From assembly GCA_037783545.1 (NCBI GenBank), contig JBBELK010000369.1, positions 1,116,001 to 1,180,000 on the forward strand: a DNA stretch of 64,000 nucleotides, read 5' to 3'. This document shows, piece by piece, positions 1 to 10,200 of the stretch. The DNA comes from Henricia sp. BOLD:AAB3569 (taxonomy: Eukaryota; Echinodermata; Asteroidea; Spinulosida; Echinasteridae). A program made the translations under genes and the position numbers. The notes beneath the pieces were generated by a model. It was given only the letters and a program-made list of their open reading frames with translations. It was not told the DNA's origin and ran no database searches. How positions within the stretch are numbered: position 1 is the first letter of the stretch; each line of letters starts with the position of its first letter.

Positions 1-1253
1 ATAATTCTGACAGGTTTAGCCATATCGAGGTAGTCAGGCTGTTTACGTATCTCGTCTGTTGTCTCTTGGTCTTGCAAAGCACCCTCTGTTGGCTGCATAG
101 GGGTGGATTCCTCGTCGTGGGCAGGGGAACGCTTTTGAGGTGACCCGCGGAAAGAATTCCTCCTGCACTTGTAGCAAATGATTATGTTTACAAGAAGAAG
201 TATTAAGAGGGCTCCAAGAATCGGAATCCCTACTAAGATCAATTTCTCGAGTGATCTGACCTCAATCAAAGATGATTTCGTGACGTTGGCAAACATTGTT
301 GCGACTTTGCAAGTCACAATGCTAGCATCGTCGTCGTTTGTTATTCCCCGAATGTGAAGTGCATTTGCTTTCGTTTCGACCAAAAACCTGTCGTGTGGTT
401 CATGGGATTGGATCATTTGATCTCCGAAGTACCAGTGAATTTCGTAGGGAATATCCGTCGATACTTGGCAGACGAATGTTGCGATGTCTTCCGTAGTTAC
501 TGAGAGGTTTTCTGGGTGAACAGTTACGGACGTGGAGGTGTTAACAGAGCACGTGCGAATCTCGTTAATAGGGCTGGGTAGCTGCAAATTACAGACGAGT
601 ATCGGGTCAACTAACCGCTCAAAATCAACCAGCATTGTCGTAGCGTGAAGCTGAAGCAACTTATTTCCCAGTTTGTGGAGTTCGGACGGTACCTCATATT
701 CCCCGCTGGTCCACCTCAGCGTAACTTGCGGCCGACCGATTTCAGATTCGCAGACTAGCATCATACCTTCAGACGGCGAAACTCCCGCTATGACAGACGT
801 TCGACAAATTGGGTAGATCTCCGACGGCGGAATGACAACTTGCAATTTTGCCAAAGTTTGGGCGTAGTAAATCCGGCCGGCATCCGGACGTATTAGCTTA
901 CAACTATATTGTGCATTATCTGCTTCAGTTACATCCTTAATCACCAACGTGTACAAACATTTTAATCTAAGATCGTCGGGGTCGACCGTCGAGTCCCACA
1001 TAATTTCGTACTTCACTGGATTGATGACAAAAGTCATGTTAGCGACGGCGTTACCGCCCTTTTTCCCCCAGAAGACGAACGTGTCGTCGCAGGAATTGAC
1101 GTAGTCTGGTTTGTACGAGCATAGGAATTCCGCTCGACCTCCGATAAGAACGTTTAGCCTGGCTGGTTCGACAGCAAGTTGGACAGCACTTGTCTCAATG
1201 AAGACAAACAGACCGAAACAAATTCCCAGTAGACACCCCTTCCACGATGCCAT
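1..1253 (-). CDS. Ig-superfamily type I membrane protein (partial, C-terminus beyond left edge)
   Basis: An open frame of 418 codons without a stop runs from ATG (plus-strand CAT at 1251-1253) to the left edge. Residues 1-23 look like a signal peptide (hydrophobic ICFGLFVFIE). Three Ig-like domains follow, with paired cysteines near C45/C118 (ending DNAQYSCKL), C168/C221 and C262/C315, and a Trp in the expected C-strand region. N-glycosylation sequons are seen (NMT, NTS, NLS, NVT). A membrane helix lies at about 338-361, then a basic stop-transfer stretch (CYKCRRN). The cytoplasmic tail contains PDYLDMAKP, a YxxM motif of the kind bound by PI3-kinase SH2 domains. No family more specific than cell-surface IgSF receptor or adhesion protein is recognised. 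Three Ig domains in one exon is unusual, because Ig domains are normally split by phase-1 introns; this suggests an old retrocopy or intron loss. The start codon is supported by the signal peptide right behind it. Confidence 0.8.
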   Translation of the reverse strand, partial: MASWKGCLLGICFGLFVFIETSAVQLAVEPARLNVLIGGRAEFLCSYKPDYVNSCDDTFVFWGKKGGNAVANMTFVINPVKYEIMWDSTVDPDDLRLKCLYTLVIKDVTEADNAQYSCKLIRPDAGRIYYAQTLAKLQVVIPPSEIYPICRTSVIAGVSPSEGMMLVCESEIGRPQVTLRWTSGEYEVPSELHKLGNKLLQLHATTMLVDFERLVDPILVCNLQLPSPINEIRTCSVNTSTSVTVHPENLSVTTEDIATFVCQVSTDIPYEIHWYFGDQMIQSHEPHDRFLVETKANALHIRGITNDDDASIVTCKVATMFANVTKSSLIEVRSLEKLILVGIPILGALLILLLVNIIICYKCRRNSFRGSPQKRSPAHDEESTPMQPTEGALQDQETTDEIRKQPDYLDMAKPVRI

Positions 1254-1620
1254 GATGGTTTTGTTGGATCTGCAAATCATTAAAATAAAATCAGTTTTAT
1301 CAGAGTTTGATGTTAGAAAAATATATGGCAGATCACTCCAGCCCAGATTTTGTCTGAATTTTAAAGGGCATTGAGGTCATCCTTCGGAAGGGATGTAAAG
1401 TTGTTGATCTCAGAACACTCTTTTTAAAGAGTAAACTGGATTATTCAATGTCTCTGGCCATTGGCTGCTTATGGCACCACCCACCTATCATGCATACGTA
1501 GCTTGATGTTTAGGTGGAAGTCAGATACTTGAAAACTTCATGCAATTCCGCCTGCAGGCTGAGAATTAAAGTTCCGAATAAACCCAATAAATAAAAGTAG
1601 AATTCTTTGATATACTTACA
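1254..1620 (-). other. 5' leader intron and upstream leader exon edge of the Ig gene
   Basis: On the minus strand a 3' splice site (TTTGCAG) ends at 1270, leaving 16 leader bases before the ATG. A strong 5' splice site (GTAAGTATA) begins at 1619. The predicted intron 1270-1619 therefore lies in the 5' untranslated leader, with a noncoding exon ending at 1620; that exon's own start is not visible. The intron holds a partial SINE copy (about 1375-1600). Confidence 0.55.
1375..1600 (+). repeat. 5'-truncated tRNA-derived SINE (same family as 7150-7540)
   Basis: This matches the 3' body of the SINE at 7150-7540 and 60010-60510: the CTTCGGAAGGGATGTAAAG block, GTGTCTCTGGCC, CACCACCCACCTAT and the segment ending near AAACCCAATAAATAAAAG. 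The tRNA head is missing. Confidence 0.7.
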
Positions 1621-2307
1621 TTTCAAACAGCAGTGCAGCAATCCACTGAACAGGTTTTAAGAAGCCACTTAACTAAAGAAGTTTAAAATTCCTGTTTCAA
1701 ACTTTCTTTTGAATTGGACAGAAATCTGCAGCACTTCTTTTCCGAGGATATTTTTGTCCGTTTAAATAGTACTGTCTGACGGAGTTGTCTTAAACCAGTT
1801 CATAAGATCCTTGCTCACTGTATCATTGTTTGACATTTAGTTATTTAGTCGCAGATTATTCCTTTATCTTTGCTTGTTATGTTCACTCTAATCCGTAGTC
1901 ATTCCAGAAATGTCCAGATTCCAGTATTGTCCAGTAAGTACGCTAGTTCAGCCAGTTAAAAAGTACACGTCCACGTACAGACAAACTTTAAGAAAACCAC
2001 TGACCGTTGTCCTGTTTGTAAACAATGGTCACTCCAACAGGATCCAAAGTTTGAGTGTAAATCGGCCGAAAAACAAACATTGGTGAACCAGAAATTTACT
2101 TTTCATTCAGAAATTGGGAACAGTGCATAACTTCACCCCGACAGATTAGCTGCACACATCTAGATAATTTTAATTTAGAAATACACCGTACGTAAGATAA
2201 ATTTGTGCACAGAGTCAGAACAATAGCTGTGTCCAGTGGCTACATGATCGGTACTGCCCACTTGGCTCAGAGAAATTTGCATATAAAGTTTGAACCAATA
2301 GGGAAAG

Positions 2308-2411
2308 AGTATTGTTGGACCTTGGATGGTGATTGGTTGATAATTTGATTATGTCATGCAGTATTGTTAATCCTTGGATGGTGATTGGTTGATAAGTTGC
2401 TTATGTCATAG
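2308..2411. repeat. Two tandem copies of a 52-bp unit with CCAAT-type core, upstream of the Ig gene
   Basis: The unit with core CCTTGGATGGTGATTGG, followed by TTGATAA and TTATGTCAT, occurs at about 2320-2356 and 2372-2409, each preceded by GTATTGTT. On the minus strand each carries AACCAATCA (a CCAAT box) and a TGACATAA sequence. The position 0.7 kb upstream of the Ig leader exon suggests a possible promoter-proximal element; this is inference. The rest of 1700-2690 shows no gene. Confidence 0.35.
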
Positions 2412-2696
2412 AGGTGGTCACCCAATACCAAACAGGAATTGTGTCACTGGTGTTGTTAGCAAATTGGCCCTATGGACATCACCTGTGACTTGTCACGCTG
2501 GCCGGCCTTGTAACATCCTGATTATGGGGGTTGATAATAGTTTCAGTGAGTTACCTCACATTTCCTGAAGCGGAGTCAAACCTTTTAAGTTTGAGGTTAA
2601 AACCCACAGGTTACAGAGGAAGATGACCAACGATTTCCGGTTGAAAAGGCCAAAACAAATTCACAGATTTGGTTTGGATTAACAGCAAACATTGCA

Positions 2697-3038
2697 TTAG
2701 GCTAAACGAAATAAATGGTGCGTTTACGGTAACGGCCTAAAATAAATCCAGGTAGGTAGGTAGGAAAATAATTTTGTTTCATTTTTTAAAAAATATTTCA
2801 GTTCATGCATTTGCGTGTTGTTTTGCAATGTTTGAAACTCACTATTAACACTATTAATCATGTTCATGTACAAGTGTAGAAAATGTTATGTTCGTTGGAA
2901 CTTATTGCAAATAGTGCTCATTTAAAATTATCAACTAAAAAATTGGCAATAAAAAAGTTTGAGGTCGGCAATTTGGCCTCAACAATTTCAGGTAGGTCGG
3001 AATACCGTAAACACACCATTTATTTTGTTTGGCCCTAA
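2697..3038. mobile_element. MITE with about 35-bp inverted ends (TTAGGCCAAACAAAATAAATGG family), copy 1
   Basis: The left end (TTAGGCTAAACGAAATAAATGG, then GCGTTTACGGTAAC) is the inverse of the right end (GTAAACACACCATTTATTTTG, then TTTGGCCCTAA). It contains GGTAGGTAGGTAGG and no coding frame. A second copy lies at 10815-11150. Confidence 0.8.
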
Positions 3039-3559
3039 TGTTATATACGTGGTCATCTGCTGCTCTGAATGCGGGGTGTCTGAAATGGTCATTTTGAAGT
3101 GATTTTCAGACCCCACGATTTCCCAGTCAGAGGCACTACAGTCCTGCAAACCATTTTGGTGATGGAAAGCTCCCAAATACCAAGAAAAAACACACTTCAA
3201 CTAGTAAAATTAAAAATTAAACTAAGAACGAGGGTTCCCCAAAAAGTGAAAAATTAGTTGGCTGCCCTACAGAAATTAATATTTTTGGGGTCCACCTCTC
3301 CCTCAAATATTGCAACATGATGATTCAGTCTGCAGAATCTTGAAATCTGGGCAGTAGTCTACAGGCAAAACAAATTTTGCCTCCCTATACCAATTAGAAA
3401 AGAAGTTATGGGGCTTTAAAAATGCTACGAACTGCATTCAGCAATTCATGTTTGTCAAAAGTGGACACAACACCCAAGTTTCAAGAAGGTGCCCTGCAAA
3501 AACCATCAGATATTAAACTAAATTTGGGATTCCTTCATTGGGTACCATAAGGAGCATTT

Positions 3560-3790
3560 AGGCGCAGTATACAGTCGTGGGTATACAGCCGTGCTCGTGA
3601 TCGAGGGGTTATGGGTTCAAGCCCCACTTGTGCCAACGTGTCTGTGTCCGTGGGCAAGACACTTAATCTCGACTGCCTCGTCAACCCAAGCGATATTTGG
3701 GGAGCTGTCAGGGGGAATGCCACAATCTAACTGCTGATAGGGTTGTGCGCCTTAGCCAGGTAGCCACCTAGTTGAAGCGAAATGGTTCTG
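3560..3790 (+). repeat. tRNA-derived SINE-like element
   Basis: A B-box-like sequence (GGGTTCAAGCCCC) and the SINE-typical GGGCAAGACACTTAATC follow an A-box-like stretch. It lies just upstream of the first recognised CPLANE1 exon. Confidence 0.5.
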
Positions 3791-3988
3791 GTGATTTCCT
3801 GATGGCCGCGGTAATAATGTATTTTTAATTATTCTAAGTGCAAAGATGCATAATTTTACCAAAACAGGGAATACTAATTCGTCAAAACATGTACTACTTG
3901 AATACTGCTCCTATTTACTTTCTTGTTCTATACAATTGTTTTCATGTTTGGTGTCCCTCCCACATATATCTACCAACCACCCCTACAG

Positions 3989-4200
3989 GTTGGTCAAAAC
4001 ATGGAAGCTTCTGCACAAACATCTGGTTACTATGTACAGAAAGCTAGTGAAGGACTCTTCCATTCGTCACGGCAGGGGAGTCAAGAAGCTTCTGCTGTTG
4101 CTATGCGGTGTGCAGATGAAGCTGGGTCAGCTCGGTTGCCGGGTGTCAGTTTCCCCTAGCAACGAGTGGAATAGTCATATTGATGCTGGTTTTCTCAGAG
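3989..4200 (+). CDS. CPLANE1: CPLANE1 exon a (first recognised)
   Basis: The acceptor CCCCTACAG ends at 3988 and the donor is GAG|GTACAAG. The frame starts one base in (G, then TTG GTC AAA) and reads LVKTWKLLHKHLVTMYRKL to IDAGFLRG. It ends in phase 1 and joins the next exon in frame as FLRG-CQFYLQG. The exon choice rests on the splice sites and this junction. Confidence 0.65.
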
Positions 4201-7200
4201 GTACAAGTTTTTGAGGTTTAAAGATATAATTTCACATTTTTTTTGAAACACTGGACTGCGAGTAAAACACCTGTATAGAAATTTTTCTCGCTTTTAATGC
4301 TAAAATGGGTCTTTCCACAGTAAAGGGGGAATTTTGGCAACACAGACCATATTTTCGAGGAAATACCTTAATTGTCTGGTCTCAAAATAAAAGAAATAAG
4401 TTTCAGTTGTTCTGAAGAGATAACTTAGGCCCAAAAAGGGTTATAAATGGTGTGAAAACATGCCTTTCTAAAAATATGTGTACAAATTTCCAAAATATGC
4501 TCATAACCAGACGGACACTTGTGTTACATTTTAGGCCGTCCCGGTACCGTTACGAGCGTATATTGGAAATTCGTACACAGGGTTTTTAGAAAAGCATGTT
4601 GTCACACTATTTGTAACTCTTTTTGGGCCAAAATTATCTCTTCAGAACAACTGAAACTTATTTCTTTTATTATGAGACCAGACAAAGGTATTTTTTACCC
4701 CTACAATGCATTAGTGGCTATATCTGGGCAAAAAATTACCAATAAAAAATGTTTAAAAAAATCAAATTAAATAAATTCCTCCACCTCTTTATCCATGTTA
4801 GGATGCCAGTTCTATCTGCAGGGTTATCCTGAAGAGGCCGTAGCCTGTTGGCAGAGGACAGCCCACCAGACTAAAGATCAGCAGGGATTTTTGAACCACA
4901 GGTTAGTAGTAAAGCTGAAATATTTCCTGATATTTTATCGGACGATTTAGTTTGTCAGATAGAAAAGTTTTATTTTGCGAATAGACTGCCGAAGTGAATA
5001 CATCATGTTGTGTTAGTTGCCTAGGCAATTGGCTCTAAACAAAAATCACTGAACTGTGTCCCTGTGCTTTGGAATGGTATTTTTTTCCGACGGCCATGAT
5101 AGTTTAGAGCCAATTGCCATAGCAACCCACGTCACACTTAGGCTGTCAATTAGGCATGTAAGGTCAAGCCATTTTGAACATAAACAGAAAGATGGGTTGG
5201 AGTGGAAAAACGATTTTGTCAGGTTCGAGAAAAGTGCATAGCTTACCGGTATGCAACTTTTGAAAATAGCAGAGATTGCGTTTAATTATTGCAAGATTTT
5301 AATGCCGAGAGAAGAATTGGGTCTATAGGGGAAACCTGAGGGAGTATACCAACTGTGCCTGTAGAGCATCTGCCTAGTGAGTCAGAGGTCTCGGGTTCGA
5401 ATTCTGATAAGGCCCTTACAATTTTTCTCTCATCCTAAGTTTGGTTGCAAGATTGTTGTGCAACTTTAATACGCAATAAAAAGTGAGTTTATGCTGTTAT
5501 GCAAGATTTCATGAAGAAAAAGATCATTTATATGAATGTGTGTGCACACACATTTTTTTGTAAGAGTGCCCTCATGTGAATGAAAGTAGGTCCGTGACTA
5601 CCATGGTATTATGCCCCTGTTTTCTGTGCAGTATTGCCAGGGAACCAGCCTAAATAGGATAGTGGCTTTGCATAATTTCCTGTAAGCGCGGATGCAGTTT
5701 TTCTATGTTTTTTCAGAACGTGGATGAAGTCCTGAGTTAAATACACAGGTTTTTATTATACACATCCTCAATCACACATGGAGATAATGCCATTGGTAAT
5801 AGTTTTCTAATTATGTAATCCATCTTTTAAAAAAGATAAACTTATTTTTCCATTAGAAAATCTTGCACATTGTCCTTTTTACGTTTTTTTTCCAGGTCTA
5901 AGTTTGCCAGTTCTGGCTGTTCCACTCTTCTTACTTCCTCCCTCCTAGCCATCCTGTACACCCATTTAGAGCAGTACAACCTGGTTTCTGCATTGAGTCT
6001 AGCAGACTCATTGGTCAGTTGTTACGGACTCAGGGCTGACGTCAACAGAAAGGGACAACGGAGGGAGGAGGCGGGGAAATGGAGTCGGCTCACGAAGAGC
6101 ACTGCTTCGTTTCTTGGATGGAAGAGGGATGGAAATTGGGCAGGGGTAAGTTGGACGGGGTTGGAGGGGGGGAGGAGTGGGCTCCACATTTTCCAAATTA
6201 TGGCCGTCCAAAGTTGTCAACATAGCGTAGGAAGGGGAGGGGGGAGGGAGGGGGGGAGGGGGAGGGAGGGGGGAGCGAAGAGATTAAAGGTCACGTAGGA
6301 CTTTACATGCACTGTAAAATGTTGACATTTCATGGTAGTGACAAAAAATGTTGATAAGTAGTGTTTCGGGGAGAGGGAGGGGATCTTGAAAAATACTACT
6401 CTCTGTAGAACTGTGAAAATTGACAATTTTCGACGGCCCCTTAAGGAGAAGTACATATGCAGTGCAAAATTTAATTGCTTTGTAAAAATGTATTAGTAAA
6501 TTTGTGTGCTTAGCAAATATAGCAGAATACCAGTCAATCGTAACACACATCACATACAACTGCTGGCTGGTGACCCATTTTTTTTAAGTAAGTAATTTTC
6601 GTCCAAAGCAAATTTCTGTGCTTAACAACTCCATGAAATTTATCCCTGGTCATTATTAGTGTTGTTCAGTCATCATTTCTTTCTTTGAAAAAAGGTTACC
6701 TTGGATTTTTGAACTTATTCCTTTTTCCCCAATTTTCCAGGCACTTCCCCAGCTACCATGCATCCCCGACCCACTCCAGAGGGAGGCAGTACAATCCATA
6801 GCACGGTTCATGGCCCTATACTTCACCAACCATCCCCTATTCGTGTTTCCGCCGTGTGCCGCAAGGCCACTTCAAGCACTACATCACAAGTCACAAAAGA
6901 GTAAGTTTTATTCTTCAAATTGTTTTGGATCCTTAAAAAAAATAATAATAAAAATAAAAACGACTTTTTTGTTTTGGGTTTTTTTTTTTTTGAATTGAAA
7001 AATTGTTGAAATTGAAAAATTGAAAAACTTGATTTCTAAAAATGGTATGAAATTCAAATGTGATTTTTGAAGAATTGGCCGCTTCTTAAAATTACATATG
7101 AGTCTATGGACGGTGATCTTTCCGTTTACCTAGCATCTTCATTAACTTGTGGGGTACACGTGGCCAAGTGGTTTAGGTCGTTGACTGGTAACAGCCATTT

Positions 7201-10200
7201 GAAAACTTGATGTTGCAGGTTCGACACCCAGCTGTGGTACCTGTGCCCTTGAGCAAGGCGCTTAATCACAATTGCTCCATCCTTTGAAAGGGATGTAAAG
7301 TCGTTGGTTCGGTGTGTTGTGTAAGACACTTAAAAGATCCCAGAGTACTCTTTCGTGAAGATTAATGGGATTACCCGGTGTCTCTGGCCGTCGACTGCCA
7401 ATGGCACCACCCACCTATGTATCTCAATGTCTAGGTGGCAGACACTTGTAGGCTTCGTGCAATTCAGTCTACGGGCTGCGAATCGAACTTTCGTAAACCC
7501 AAAAACAAAAACAAAACCAAAAACAAAAAACAAAACAAAACTTGTGTATAATTTTAGGACAATGAAATCGGCCAGGACTAATGTCAGAAATTGTTCTTTG
7601 ACACAGGTTTGACGAGTCGTACCGTACCCATTTTCCATGATCGCGTTGCGAGCAGTGTGCGACAGCAGCAACTTTCAGATGTATGGACGGCCGACACGGC
7701 TATGGCTTTGCTTCTGGTGTGCGGCCTGCTGCCCGAAGCCGTGTGGCTTGCCCGTGAGCTTGGTGACTGGAAGAGCGCCCTCATGCTGTCAGTTATAGCC
7801 AGTCAGCAACAGACGGAATTTGAAATGGCGTTAGAGGATGCTTCAAGGTTAGATATGAGATCTTTCCACGGAGTCATTTTGGCAAGCAAGACCTTATTTC
7901 TGCTTGTATTTTTTTTTAAAATTGTTAAAAAAATGTTCTGCGGAGATAACTTGGCCTTAAAGGTAACAAACATTTCACTCAAATTTGTGCACTTATTTTG
8001 TTTTAAAGGTCACACTATTTGTAACCTCTATTCCAGGACTAAATTATCTCCATAGGACTTAATTTCTTTTATTTTGGGAAAAGGCATTTCTATGAAAAAT
8101 ATGATGTCGGTTCCCAAATTTCACCCATTATTGCGGAAAATTCCATAAGCAATATTTCATTTCATTTTAATAAATGCATTTTCTTTACAGGACATCTATA
8201 AAGTTCCAAAAATTCTTTGTACATATTTATACAAATTATTTTTACTGAGAATAGTTTAATGAACTGTCAAAAAATTGTTTGATTATAATAAAGTGGGTAA
8301 AGATTAAAAAAACAAAGAATTATGTTTGCATGAAGAGATTTTTTTACAATTTCGTCTTATTTTTGGCTAATAATCTGGACAAACGTGGGTTTTATTTATA
8401 ATTGGAAGAACAAAGTTTATATTAGCCTGATAAAACGTTTTCAGTAATGGTCAACCGAGAACTTAAGTCATAATTCTAATTGTAAGGCTTTTAAAATGTG
8501 AAATTATTCAAACCCTTCACTTGGCAGTTGCTCTGAGCTGCTCCTACCTGAGAACCTCACCCCTCTGGTCATTGTCAAGGAAGGCATTAGTGTCATCCTG
8601 CAGACTCCACTGGCACCACCCTCATCTCCAGAGGGAGGTAACTCGGTAAAAAGAAACTCCTCTTTCAACGAGCAGGACCGTAGGCGAGGCAGTTTGTCAC
8701 TGAGCGTGTCAACTGGCATGAGGCGAAGCTCGTCCATGTGTAAGTTTGAGAATCTAGATGGAAATTCATTCATTCATTCTGAATGCAGGAAGTGACTTCT
8801 GAAGTTGAAGTGTTCGCAATGCTATGCGCAGAACTCCCAACTTGCTTATAATGGCAACAGTGCCAGGAGTGCCCTGTACGGTAGACATTTACACCATACA
8901 TTAATCCACCATTATTATTTTCACACCAATTTCTTTTTCACAATTTTTAGGCATGCAGATGCATACCTGCCAACTAGTCCGATTTAATCGTATTTGTTCC
9001 GATTTTTAAGTGTTAAAAGTGTTGAAAATCGGAACAGTACAATTTTTGAAAACATGAGAGGAAAAAAAAAATAGCGAGAATACAGTAATTTTTTATTGCA
9101 CCGCATGTACACAGAACCGCATGCACACAAAATGTACAGTCTATTCACCATACATTGCGCGTGGCCGACGCTGACCGAGTCTAGCACTTATCCACCGACC
9201 GTACTGGTGTACCAGAAACAACCTGATATCTGGTTTCTGCCACACTGGCTGTGCAAACAGCATGCAGCGGCCGTGCAGGTTGGACTCCTTATTATTACCG
9301 CATACTACGGATGGTCGTAATGCAGTGAAGACAACGACGTCCAACCTGGGCTAGGCGAAGTGGTATTTGAATCGAGTTTGTAAACGGTCGACTTTACCTG
9401 ACTCCCCGCCCGTGCCGCATGTGTTGTGTACATAAAAACGGGTGCAGTACTAGGTCAACTTGACCGTTTTACCAACTCGACCGTTTTACCAACTCGACCG
9501 TTGCACCAACTCGACCGTTGCAAGTTTCACTACGTCCGATTTTTTACGTTTTTGTAATCGTTTCAATATTTTGAACACCAACAGGTTCCATTAATGAAGA
9601 AGACCGCATCATGCAAGAACAACTCTGCCGATCGTTGACTGACATGCTCACGGCCGCGACCGTGGCCGACCTCGACCCCACCCCGTGGTTGCTAAGCAAC
9701 CTAATGGATCGATGCCTCTCATTGGTCGCCGAGTTCAACACTCTGGTTCCGGTGGAGTTCTACCTGCCTGCACCACCGTTCTACTGCCCGCAACCAGATT
9801 ATGAGCCAAAAGTAAGTAAAGATTGATCTGATGTTTAGGGGCTATCCAAAGTTGTCAACATTTTCACGGTTCTACAAAGCGTAGGAAGGGGGAGGTGGGT
9901 CGAAGGCGGGGTTTTGCAAACACTACTCTCTGAAAAAGTGTAAAAATGTTGACAACTTTGGACGGCCCCTTCATGATTGAAAAAAATGGAACTAGAAATG
10001 GCATTATCTCCATGTGTGATTGAGGATGTGTATGATAATAACCAACCTGTGTATAAGTCAGATCAGTACCTCATCTACGTTCTGAGAAAACAAAAAAACT
10101 GTCCATGCTTTCAAGAAATTGTGTGAAGCCACTGTCCTATTTAGGCTGGTTCCTTAGTTATACTGAATGAAAAACAGAGCCATATTACCATGGTAGTCAG

